Counted from the first letter of the stretch, positions 1 through 5,841 are shown. The stretch: 5,841 nt of DNA from Planctomycetaceae bacterium (GCA_003509235.1 DONH01000349.1:1-5841); one strand, 5' to 3'. Numbers and translations: made by a program. Notes: generated by a model not told the origin, from the letters alone.

Positions 1-576
1 CGCGATGAAGTCGTTCATACGACACAATCAACGCATAACCGTTGGCCAGAACCAGTAACTTACCGTATCGACCAAAATGATACGCAACCCGGTCACTATG
101 ATTCAGAAAGAATTTCTTTTATTGAAAATTGCGATATCGGGCTGCGTTTAGCTGACTTCGCAAACAAACCATTACTTATTGTATTCCGAGCAGCATGGTG
201 CCGCTGGTCAATGGCTCTTACACAACAGACTCTCAGCGACCCATCGATCGTAGCTCTCACAGATAGTTTTGTATGTGTACAGGTTGACGCTGACAGGCAT
301 GCTAAAACATGTCAACAGTACAGCGTTACACAATTTCCTACAATTCTCATTGTTGACACGGAAGACAATGAGATCATTCGACGAAGCGGCCACACTATGG
401 TGGCTGATCTCACACCTCTTCTCCAAAGCGCTCTTTCTTCGAGCCAGATCGCTGAACGTCACCTTCGCAGTACCGGAGACAACGACATCGTTGCAAAAAC
501 AGAAGATACCGGGCCAGCCACCACCACAGACACTCTCCACACGGCAAAGAGCACACCGCAAAAAAATGCTCGATAA
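1..576 (+). CDS. Thioredoxin-fold protein with a CxxS active site (5' end missing)
   Basis: The reading frame is open from base 1 to a TAA stop at 574-576, giving 191 residues; the start lies upstream of the window. The thioredoxin fold shows as a hydrophobic strand (residues 57-63, PLLIVFR), the active-site turn AAWCRWS (64-70), a second strand VCVQVDAD (91-98), and the cis-proline motif QFPTILIVD (111-119). The first active-site cysteine is present (Cys67), but the resolving cysteine is Ser70. In thioredoxin-like families this is known to remove dithiol/disulfide cycling and leave a monothiol, isomerase-like or non-redox role. The tail from about residue 155 is rich in Thr/Ser and looks disordered. 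The N-terminal 40 residues are polar and unrecognised. Cellular location cannot be judged because any signal peptide would be upstream. A Met codon at 211 is not a plausible start, since it would cut the fold in half. The family is well supported; substrate and function are unknown. Confidence 0.82.
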   Translation, partial: RDEVVHTTQSTHNRWPEPVTYRIDQNDTQPGHYDSERISFIENCDIGLRLADFANKPLLIVFRAAWCRWSMALTQQTLSDPSIVALTDSFVCVQVDADRHAKTCQQYSVTQFPTILIVDTEDNEIIRRSGHTMVADLTPLLQSALSSSQIAERHLRSTGDNDIVAKTEDTGPATTTDTLHTAKSTPQKNAR

Positions 577-645
577 CTGAACTCTATTGCACTCCTAAAA
601 CTGCTAACACACTTCGCCTTTCAATCTCACTTGTAGCGCACCCTG

Positions 646-1797
646 ATGAATACACCCGCAAAGAAGAAACTATCAAACAAAGACTTTCACAGTTACCCGT
701 GGTGGAGTCCACGATTCTGGCACGGCATGCCGATGCGGGTCTGGTTTGAACTTGTCCGCCAGAATCATTGGAACATTGCACCAAGTCGCCTCGGCCTCCT
801 CGGCACAATTTCAATCGCGTCGTGCTTCAATTCAATCGCTGAATCACTCTGCAACGCGCGCTATCGAAGGCAGCTGAAATCCCCTCCTGAAACTGAACCG
901 CCTATTTTCATAATTGGACACTGGCGAAGCGGAACAACTCTCTTGCATGAAATCCTCATGCTTGATGATCGTTTCTGCTGCCCATCAACGTACCAGTGTT
1001 TTGCTCCCGGACACTTCTTGCTGACAGAGACCGTTCTGACAACCATGCTCGCGTGGATCATGCCTTCGAAGCGACCCATGGATAATGTTGCCGCCGGATG
1101 GCACCGCCCACAGGAAGATGAGTTTGCGCTGGTGAACATGGGAGCAGCATCTCCGTATCGCAGGATGGCTTTCCCGAACCCCATGCCCGCCGAGCCGACC
1201 GCCCTCGACCTCGAAACGCTACCAGCCGATCAGATCGATCAATGGAAATCCGTACTACGCCGGTTTATCGGCACACTCGCAATCCGAGATGCTCGCCGAC
1301 CTATTTTGAAAAGCCCCACACACACCGCACGGATGGCGACACTCGCGAAGATGTTCCCGGGAGCCCGGTTCATTCACATTGTCCGAGATCCATTTGTTGT
1401 ATTTCCTTCAACAAAACGGCTCTGGCATTCACTGCATCATGTTCAGGCAATGCAAATAGACTCTGAAAAGAATACTGAGGAATATGTCTTCGATTGCTTC
1501 GACACAATGTATTCCGCATTCGAACGCGATCGGGCTGAACTCGATGATGAACGGCTCCATGAAATACGCTACGAAGAGCTTGTTAAAGACCCCGTATCGA
1601 GCATGGAGAAAGCGTACGAGAAACTCAAGCTTGGAGGCTTTGAAAAAGTTCGGCCTGCCTTCGAGAAACAGGCAGAGTCAATGAAAGGATACTCCACAAA
1701 TACATACCAACATGATCCACGGATCATTTCAGAAATAGCGAAGCGCTGGCAACCATTCATCCAACGTTACGGCTACAAGCAGCCAACTGTGGATTAA
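646..1797 (+). CDS. PAPS-dependent sulfotransferase family protein
   Basis: This 383-residue protein should transfer a sulfuryl group from PAPS to a hydroxyl or amine; the acceptor is unknown. The 5'-phosphosulfate-binding P-loop is GHWRSGTT at residues 91-98, preceded by the strand PIFII. The 3'-phosphate-binding motif is in IHIVRDPFVVFPSTKR (243-258), with Arg247 and Ser255 as the expected ligands. The conserved LKSPTH (221-226) and RYEELVKDP (308-316) also fit. Residues 1-85 form a Trp/Phe-rich leader (HSYPWWSPRFWHG at 15-27) and a moderately hydrophobic stretch (47-65) that could lie against a membrane; I see no cleavable signal peptide. This type is common in Planctomycetota, where substrates are mostly unknown; polysaccharides or lipids are possible acceptors. 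The ATG at 646 has no clear Shine-Dalgarno, but the conserved leader begins soon after it, so I keep it. The gene follows the thioredoxin-like gene by 69 nt without an obvious terminator, so the two may share a transcript. Confidence 0.92.
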   Translation: MNTPAKKKLSNKDFHSYPWWSPRFWHGMPMRVWFELVRQNHWNIAPSRLGLLGTISIASCFNSIAESLCNARYRRQLKSPPETEPPIFIIGHWRSGTTLLHEILMLDDRFCCPSTYQCFAPGHFLLTETVLTTMLAWIMPSKRPMDNVAAGWHRPQEDEFALVNMGAASPYRRMAFPNPMPAEPTALDLETLPADQIDQWKSVLRRFIGTLAIRDARRPILKSPTHTARMATLAKMFPGARFIHIVRDPFVVFPSTKRLWHSLHHVQAMQIDSEKNTEEYVFDCFDTMYSAFERDRAELDDERLHEIRYEELVKDPVSSMEKAYEKLKLGGFEKVRPAFEKQAESMKGYSTNTYQHDPRIISEIAKRWQPFIQRYGYKQPTVD

Positions 1798-1870
1798 ATC
1801 AGGCCAGTAGAAAGAATGCTCGTGGTCAAACGCGGCCGATCATTACAGAGCACGAAATAAAACGTTAGCA

Positions 1871-1899
1871 AAAGAAAAGCCCCCTTGCCTAAAGGAAGG
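1871..1899 (-). terminator. Probable intrinsic terminator of the fur gene
   Basis: On the minus strand, just after the fur stop, CCTTCC (1899-1894) can pair with GG and AAGG (1889-1883) around a TTTA loop, with one bulged C at 1887. The run GGGCTTTTCTTTT follows. The stem is short, but the T-rich tail in the right place supports termination of the minus-strand transcript. No T-run follows it on the plus strand, so it should not serve the convergent sulfotransferase gene. Confidence 0.42.
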
Positions 1900-1900
1900 C

Positions 1901-2407
1901 CTACACGCGATCTTGGTGACGCGACGTACCTCGTTTGCTACGGCAATCAAAACAGATACCGGACACAATAAACCGATGACCCTGGGCTCGAAACTGATGT
2001 GTCTCGGCTACGGCATTTCGAAGTTTCGTCAGTTCTTCACTTGAAAACTCAATAAGCTTTTGACAACTCGTACAATAGAGGTGGTCATGCTGCGGGTATC
2101 CATAATCATGTTCGTAGACGGCCCGTCCGTCCAGTTCCATCTTTTTGAGAATGCCGGCTTCCACCATTTCGTTAAGCGTTCGATAAATTGTCGGCCGACT
2201 GGCTTGTGCCCCGGCAGGCGTTTGCTTCAGGTCAACCAGAAGCTGCTCCGCATCAAAATGTTCATGACGAGTCGTTACGTGATCAACAATGACTTGTCGC
2301 TGCCGAGTGATTCGTTTTCCACGCGTCTGCATAAATTCCTCAAACCGCTCTTGCGGTGTAAGGGCAGTATTCACGTGACCGAGGGAAAAATTAGCGTCTA
2401 CTGACAT
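1901..2407 (-). CDS. fur: Fur-family metal-responsive transcriptional repressor
   Basis: This complete 168-residue protein has the two-domain Fur layout. The N-terminal winged helix covers roughly residues 20-95, with RITRQRQVIVDHV (32-44), HFDAEQLL (50-57) and the recognition helix SRPTIYRTLNEMVEAGIL (70-87). The dimerisation and metal domain follows: HDH at 107-109, CTSC at 112-115 and CFDC at 152-155. These two CxxC pairs match the structural zinc site of the family. His48, His50, Glu99, His100, His107 and His109 are candidate regulatory-metal ligands. The usual CxxCG reads CxxCQ here. I cannot tell from sequence alone whether it senses iron (Fur), zinc (Zur) or peroxide (PerR), so the symbol is a family label. 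An N-terminal extension of about 18 residues precedes the conserved core. The ATG at 2407 has no clear Shine-Dalgarno. It appears to be a single-gene unit, isolated from the flagellar genes by the terminator at 2534-2577. Confidence 0.9.
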   Translation of the reverse strand: MSVDANFSLGHVNTALTPQERFEEFMQTRGKRITRQRQVIVDHVTTRHEHFDAEQLLVDLKQTPAGAQASRPTIYRTLNEMVEAGILKKMELDGRAVYEHDYGYPQHDHLYCTSCQKLIEFSSEELTKLRNAVAETHQFRAQGHRFIVSGICFDCRSKRGTSRHQDRV

Positions 2408-2488
2408 GTGTACAAATGCTTTGTGCTGGTCTGAAAACGTGCCTCAAAGAACTGAATGCCTCCCGTCATCTAAGAGGACTATATCCTA

Positions 2489-2516
2489 ATGATAGCACAG
2501 ACATGAATCGGGGTAA
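2489..2516 (-). promoter_or_regulatory. Candidate fur promoter
   Basis: On the minus strand, TATCAT (2494-2489) is preceded by TG with one base between, as in an extended -10 element. A poor -35 match, TTACCC (2516-2511), lies 16 nt upstream. The position would give a leader of about 75 nt before the fur ATG, and it lies downstream of the flagellar terminator, as an independent promoter should. The match is weak and no clear Fur box overlaps it. Confidence 0.25.
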
Positions 2517-2533
2517 TAGAGCTCGGGAGCGGG

Positions 2534-2577
2534 AAACAAAAAGGCTTCTCAGGCCACTATCCGGCCTGAGAAGCCTT
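2534..2577 (-). terminator. Strong intrinsic terminator ending the flagellar cluster
   Basis: AAGGCTTCTCAGGCC (2541-2555) and GGCCTGAGAAGCCTT (2563-2577) form a perfect 15-bp stem around a 7-nt loop. Read on the minus strand, the stem is followed at once by TTTGTTT (2540-2534), extending the final TT of the stem, which is the classic rho-independent form. It starts 34 nt after the flgM stop codon. On the plus strand the stem is followed by AAATTA, so termination in that direction is doubtful and no plus-strand gene needs it. Confidence 0.92.
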
Positions 2578-2611
2578 AAATTACATATTCTGCGAAAGGA
2601 CGCCCGACCGC

Positions 2612-2893
2612 TTACGACAAGCGGTCAAGCAGACGATCGATTGCGACATCAAGTTTTTCGGGGGTCTCATAACTTCCGTCAGCGATAGCGGCACGGATCG
2701 AATTCACTCTATCGAGACGCACATCACCCACAGTTTCGGCTGCCTGAATGGCATCTACTGAAAGTGAAACGTTGTCTCGAACTTCAGAAAGACCCTCGGC
2801 CTGAGTCTTTGCTGTTGATTCCGTCGCTTCAATTCCCTGAACGCTGTTCACCGATGTTGAACCATGCGTTGAACTTACACCTGAAATATTCAT
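2612..2893 (-). CDS. flgM: Anti-sigma-28 factor FlgM
   Basis: This 93-residue protein matches FlgM in size and plan. FlgM binds and inhibits FliA in the cytoplasm until the hook-basal body is complete, and is then secreted through the flagellar export apparatus. The first 40 residues are Ser/Thr/Gly/Glu-rich and look disordered, as expected for an exported FlgM. The C-terminal half holds the family core: DNVSLSVDA (40-48), VRLDRVNSIRAAIADGSY (58-75) and a final amphipathic helix LDVAIDRLLDRLS (81-93), the sigma-binding part. The ATG start is fixed by an AAGGAG Shine-Dalgarno (2906-2901) 7 nt upstream. It lies downstream of fliA on the same strand after a 274-nt gap that carries a possible sigma-28 promoter, and it is the last gene before the strong terminator. 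Placing flgM directly after fliA differs from the enterobacterial flgAMN arrangement. Confidence 0.9.
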   Translation of the reverse strand: MNISGVSSTHGSTSVNSVQGIEATESTAKTQAEGLSEVRDNVSLSVDAIQAAETVGDVRLDRVNSIRAAIADGSYETPEKLDVAIDRLLDRLS

Positions 2894-3087
2894 TGTTGCA
2901 CTCCTTGCAGTTCGTGATTCGATTTCCGCTTCCCCAAGAGAAATGTTTTACGCATTTCACATTCTTATGGTTCACTGAAATCCGTCGAGTCTGCCCTTTT
3001 TCACTTTGTTAATTATTCGAAACTGAACGACATCCCTGACTATTCAGACTTCGAAGGCTTGTACTCTCTCCACACCCTAGTCTAGTC

Positions 3088-3133
3088 GTATCGTCGAAAG
3101 ATGGACCTAAACTTAAAATTTTTTTTATTTTTT
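3088..3133 (-). promoter_or_regulatory. Candidate sigma-28 promoter with upstream A-tract, driving flgM
   Basis: On the minus strand, TAAG (3115-3112), 16 nt and GACGATAC (3095-3088) resemble the sigma-28 consensus TAAA-N15-GCCGATAA, with one mismatch in the -35 and two in the -10. A nearly pure A/T run of about 19 bases (3133-3115 on the minus strand, mostly A) lies directly upstream, where an UP element or curved DNA would act. The leader to flgM would be about 190 nt. This would let FliA drive its own inhibitor; that role is inference from motif and position. Confidence 0.38.
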
Positions 3134-3167
3134 AATGAAACTGTTAGCGCAGACTACCTAACCCACC

Positions 3168-3959
3168 TTAAGCCGCAAACTCCTTACGCCTCGGTACCAA
3201 TTGATGCTGTAGTCGCTCAACAATCGCAGAATGCATCTGGCTCACACGACTTTCCGAAAGATCGAGAGTGAGACCTATTTCTTTCATTGTTAGCTCTTCG
3301 TAGTAGTAAAGAATAATAATAAGCCGCTCATTCCGATTGAGACCCTTTGTCACAAGCCGCATGAGATCACCCTTTTGAATTCGACGAGTGGGATCTTCAC
3401 CCTTCTTATCCTCCAGAATATCGATCTCACGAACGTCTTTCGAACTGTCCGTTTCGCACCACTTTTTGTTCAGACTCACAAGGCTTACGGCATTGGCTTC
3501 CACGAGAAGTTTTTCGAACTCTTCAGAAGACAATTCCATATGTGCGGCAACCTCGGCGTCAGCTGGTGCCCGCCCAAGCCGTGCCTGAAGCGTTTTGATA
3601 GCTTCGTTGAGTTTACTTGCTTTACTTCGCACCAGACGAGGAACCCAGTCCATCGTCCGCAACTCATCCAGCATCGCGCCACGAATTCGTGGCACACAAT
3701 AGGTTTCAAATTTTACACCACGTGAAAGATCGTAGGCGTCAATAGCATCCATGAGTCCGAATGTTCCTGACGATATAAGATCGTCAAGCTCAACACCATC
3801 AGGCAGTCTCGCCCAGATCCGTTCAGCGTTGTATTTCACCAATGGATGAAAGATTTCGATGAAACGATTTCTCAGAGACTGATCAGACTGATCTCGCTTG
3901 AATGTCTTCCAGAGCTCAAGCATCTCTTCCGGTGGGGGTTGGCTGAAATCCTTCGCCAC
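3168..3959 (-). CDS. fliA: Flagellar sigma factor FliA (sigma-28)
   Basis: This 263-residue sigma-70-family protein of the FliA/WhiG class directs RNA polymerase to late flagellar and motility promoters. Region 2 spans about residues 34-108 and includes DDLISSGTFGLMDAIDAYD (59-77) and KFETYCVPRIRGAMLDELR (83-101), then the class hallmark MDWVPRLVR (103-111). Region 3 covers about 115-165 (LGRAPADAEVAAHM at 128-141). Region 4 has LNRNERLIIILYYYEELTMK (207-226) and the helix-turn-helix LDLSESRVSQMHSAIVERL (232-250). There is no region 1.1, as is normal for sigma-28, and the length is typical. The start is GTG at 3959-3957. The downstream neighbour is its antagonist flgM. Upstream is flhA, with 216 nt between them instead of the flhF/flhG genes found there in many bacteria. 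Confidence 0.95.
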   Translation of the reverse strand: MAKDFSQPPPEEMLELWKTFKRDQSDQSLRNRFIEIFHPLVKYNAERIWARLPDGVELDDLISSGTFGLMDAIDAYDLSRGVKFETYCVPRIRGAMLDELRTMDWVPRLVRSKASKLNEAIKTLQARLGRAPADAEVAAHMELSSEEFEKLLVEANAVSLVSLNKKWCETDSSKDVREIDILEDKKGEDPTRRIQKGDLMRLVTKGLNRNERLIIILYYYEELTMKEIGLTLDLSESRVSQMHSAIVERLQHQLVPRRKEFAA

Positions 3960-3964
3960 AACAG

Positions 3965-3972
3965 TCCTCCTT
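3965..3972 (-). promoter_or_regulatory. Shine-Dalgarno that fixes the GTG start of fliA
   Basis: AAGGAGGA on the minus strand lies 5 nt before the GTG at 3959. It is the best Shine-Dalgarno in the window and supports GTG, not a downstream Met (codon 13), as the start. Codon 2 onward (AKDFSQPP) leads straight into the conserved N-terminal helix. Confidence 0.85.
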
Positions 3973-4127
3973 GATCGCTTTTCTAGCGGTCCAAACTTCC
4001 ATGATCAAACCGCTGGCCAGTCTCCTGACCAAGTGAGAGGATATGCCTGAACCCATCTCCAACACAACTTCATTTCATCGGCTTCGTTTCAGGAAATTCA
4101 GCAAAACTTCCGTCCTGGTCGACCTTG

Positions 4128-4152
4128 CCCCCCCTATACCCCCAGACTTCCC
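4128..4152 (-). other. Potential G-quadruplex in the flhA-fliA gap
   Basis: On the minus strand the sequence runs GGG, AAGTCT, GGGGG, TATA, GGGGGGG (4152-4128). The seven-G run can supply two G3 tracts with a 1-nt loop, so the stretch meets the G3 / 1-7 nt loop pattern with loops of 6, 4 and 1. It sits about 23 nt after the flhA stop, on the coding (mRNA-sense) strand, and so would also be present in RNA. The wider gap 3960-4175 holds no convincing gene. Whether it folds or affects fliA expression is unknown. Confidence 0.4.
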
Positions 4153-4175
4153 AGAACATGAGGCCACTGCAATTG

Positions 4176-5841
4176 TCAGGCTGCCCTGCCGCCACTCTGA
4201 ACTAAACTCCCTGGTGTTCCGATGGTTGCAAAGATTTCGAGACCGGGCTGGCCCTGCAACTCTGTATCAGCAACGACTGCAATCAACACGCCTGCTGCTC
4301 GCATGTGTTCAGCGAAAGCCCCACGATTCTTCAACGCAACGGATATTGCAAACCGACGTCCACGTTCCTGCAAAGGACGCATCGCTCGTTGCAATTCAGC
4401 AAGAAGTCGCTTTTGTTCCAAGCGCAGTGCCACCTCGGATTCTGAAGCGATGAGTGACTCAACCGCTCGTGGAGTCACTTCAATAATAGTAAGACGCCCT
4501 TCCTGGTCACGAAGACGACGAACAATCGTGCGATCAATGTGCGACCGCAATTTTTCTGCAAGTTGTTCTGGTGAACACCCTTCCGAAGCATGGTCCGCAA
4601 TGGCTTCGAGAAGTACTGCGAGTGGCTTAATCGGCAGACCTTCCCTCAATAGACATTGTAACGTCCGTTGTACTGTTGCCACGCTGACTACATCGGGAAC
4701 CGTTTGCTCGACAGTCGCAGGCTCAGTAGACCGTAGTGATTCAAGCATTCTCGCCATCTGGTCACGGGACAAGAGTCGGTCAACACATCGACGCAGATTG
4801 TCCTCAAATACATAAGCAATCGCATCTGCACCGATAAAGGCAAGCCCTCCACGACTCGTAACCTCCTCGGCTTCTGCAGGACTCCCCCACCGTACAGCCT
4901 GGGAAGGCAGAATTTCATCTGCAACGGCCCGTTTTTCTCGCCAGCGCCGACGAGTCACGTCGTCACCTGCACTAGGGACCAGGAGCCACTGACCTGCTGG
5001 CACGACTGGATCGTCAATTGGATCACCGTCCAATTCCATGACCCATTGCCCCTTGGCAAGCGTTGCGTCGTCCCGAAAAAGTACCGCCGGGACAATGACT
5101 CCAAGATCCTCGGCTATTCGCTTGCGGACACCCTCGACAGCAGCAGGTAGGCCTGATCTTTCCCCAGCAATGAGGCCAATAAGGTCTTTTCCAACCCGTA
5201 CCACCAAACGGCTCTGGCCAAGAATTGTGTCGATTGGCGATTCGACTTTCTGAGTCGGCTTCCCTCCCCTGTTCGACGACTGATGAGAGATCGATTTTAA
5301 AGCGGTCGAGCTAAACAGCCACGCAGCGATTGCCGTCCCAATCGCCATGATTGCCAGCGGAACGGTAGGCAAATCCGATAGTGATAGAAGACCAAGAAAA
5401 ACAGCCGTCACCACGAGCAGAGCCGGTCGTGCAAATAGCTGTCTACCAAGCTCACGCGGCAGATTCTGTCGCATAGTCGACCGGGACAGAAGCAAGCCAG
5501 TCGCAACAGAAACAAGAAGCGACGGAACCGCACTCGCAAGGCCATCACCAATCGTAAGTCGGGCATATAAACCAGCGGCTTCCGTAGCAGGCAGACCAAG
5601 CTGACCCACACCGATGGCAAAGCCACCAACGAGATTTACTAAGACGATCACAACACTCGCTACAGCTTCGCCTCGTACAAAACGGCTCGCACCGTCCATA
5701 CTTGCGTAAAATTCAGCCTGTTGTTGCAATTCGCCCCGAAGCTGTCGGGCGTCATTTTTTGATAAACCACCCGAGGAGACCTCCGCATCGATCGCAGCCT
5801 GTCGACCCGGAAGCGCATCGAGCGTGAACCGTGCAGCAACC
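4176..5841 (-). CDS. flhA: Flagellar export-gate protein FlhA (N-terminus beyond window)
   Basis: FlhA is the large inner-membrane protein of the flagellar type III export gate; its cytoplasmic ring docks chaperone-substrate complexes. The window shows 554 C-terminal residues ending at a TGA stop (4178-4176). The family signature is clear at the start: ARFTLDALPGRQAAIDAE (3-20), then FYASMDGASRFVRGEA (44-59), and LTIGDGLASAVPSLLVS (95-111). The Asp in AIDAE (residue 18) corresponds to the conserved Asp208 of Salmonella FlhA, while the nearby Lys203 position reads Arg. Four membrane segments follow at about 60-78, 101-118, 138-154 and 158-176, the second half of the usual eight. A polar linker (177-202) leads to the cytoplasmic domain. 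Its best conserved part is VPDVVSVATVQRTLQCLL through LEAIADHA (381-418); the part at about 255-345 is divergent. The flagellar neighbours argue for FlhA over a virulence SctV. The N-terminal FHIPEP region lies outside the window. Confidence 0.95.
   Translation of the reverse strand, partial: VAARFTLDALPGRQAAIDAEVSSGGLSKNDARQLRGELQQQAEFYASMDGASRFVRGEAVASVVIVLVNLVGGFAIGVGQLGLPATEAAGLYARLTIGDGLASAVPSLLVSVATGLLLSRSTMRQNLPRELGRQLFARPALLVVTAVFLGLLSLSDLPTVPLAIMAIGTAIAAWLFSSTALKSISHQSSNRGGKPTQKVESPIDTILGQSRLVVRVGKDLIGLIAGERSGLPAAVEGVRKRIAEDLGVIVPAVLFRDDATLAKGQWVMELDGDPIDDPVVPAGQWLLVPSAGDDVTRRRWREKRAVADEILPSQAVRWGSPAEAEEVTSRGGLAFIGADAIAYVFEDNLRRCVDRLLSRDQMARMLESLRSTEPATVEQTVPDVVSVATVQRTLQCLLREGLPIKPLAVLLEAIADHASEGCSPEQLAEKLRSHIDRTIVRRLRDQEGRLTIIEVTPRAVESLIASESEVALRLEQKRLLAELQRAMRPLQERGRRFAISVALKNRGAFAEHMRAAGVLIAVVADTELQGQPGLEIFATIGTPGSLVQSGGRAA

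Noticed and set aside
208..561. Minus-strand open frame of 117 codons opposite the thioredoxin-like gene
   Set aside because: It is antisense to a frame with clear thioredoxin motifs, has no recognisable domain and no Shine-Dalgarno.
1803..1857. Inverted repeat TCGTG/CACGA after the sulfotransferase as its terminator
   Set aside because: The stem is 5 bp with a loop of about 27 nt and no T-run follows on the plus strand.
2416..2688. Plus-strand open frame of 90 codons between fur and flgM
   Set aside because: It runs straight through the terminator hairpin and into the 3' end of flgM on the opposite strand; its composition does not look like protein.
3143..3162. Small inverted repeat GTTAG/CTAAC just after the fliA stop, as a fliA terminator
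   Set aside because: The stem is only 5 bp with a 10-nt loop, and the following minus-strand tract is A-rich, not T-rich, so it would not terminate.
3985..4014. Inverted repeat AGCGGT/ACCGCT upstream of fliA as an operator
   Set aside because: The arms are only 6 bp and 18 nt apart; this occurs readily by chance and matches no operator I know.
4070..4159. Minus-strand 29-codon frame in the flhA-fliA gap
   Set aside because: It is made largely by the G-run, has no Shine-Dalgarno and resembles no FlhF, FlhG or other flagellar protein.
4151..4182. Possible sigma-54 (-24/-12) promoter near the flhA stop, suggested by TTGCA
   Set aside because: The spacing between the nearest GG and the GC of TTGCA is 13 nt, not the required 10, and the -24 half does not match.
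4043..4453. Plus-strand open frame of 136 codons entering the flhA-fliA gap
   Set aside because: Most of it is antisense to the FlhA C-terminus; no domain is recognisable and no Shine-Dalgarno fits.
4222..4815. Plus-strand open frame of 197 codons opposite flhA
   Set aside because: It is Arg/Ser-rich antisense of a well conserved FlhA domain, a usual mirror frame in such DNA.

Overview
The window looks like ordinary chromosomal DNA from a flagellated, non-enterobacterial Gram-negative bacterium. My best guess is a member of the Planctomycetota. That rests on the style of the sulfotransferase (a long N-terminal region ahead of the P-loop motif GHWRSGTT), on the flhA-fliA-flgM arrangement without flhF/flhG, and on the loose intergenic spacing with weak Shine-Dalgarno sites on several genes. 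The lineage call is inference only.

Layout. On the plus strand, 1-576 is the 3' part of a thioredoxin-fold protein whose active site reads CxxS instead of CxxC. After a 69-nt gap comes a complete PAPS-dependent sulfotransferase (646-1797). Everything further right is on the minus strand. A complete Fur-family metalloregulator (1901-2407) converges on the sulfotransferase and probably has its own small terminator. The last three genes form a flagellar cluster read from right to left: flhA (export-gate membrane protein, 5' end beyond the window), fliA (sigma-28, GTG start with a strong Shine-Dalgarno), and flgM (anti-sigma-28). The cluster ends in a perfect 15-bp hairpin terminator at 2534-2577, which separates it from fur.

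How the genes work together. FliA directs RNA polymerase to late flagellar genes. FlgM holds FliA inactive until the hook-basal body is complete, and is then exported through the gate that FlhA helps form. The window therefore holds the sigma factor, its inhibitor and part of the inhibitor's exit route side by side. The 274-nt fliA-flgM gap carries an A-tract followed by a sigma-28-like promoter candidate, which would give negative feedback. The 216-nt flhA-fliA gap, where many bacteria carry flhF and flhG, holds no convincing gene but does contain a G-rich run that could fold as a G-quadruplex. The thioredoxin-like protein, sulfotransferase and Fur have no visible functional link to the flagellar genes.

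I found no mobile element, CRISPR array, tRNA, rRNA or defence system, and no clear sign of an unknown multi-gene system. The points most worth a second look are the CxxS thioredoxin-like protein and the two intergenic regions in the flagellar cluster.
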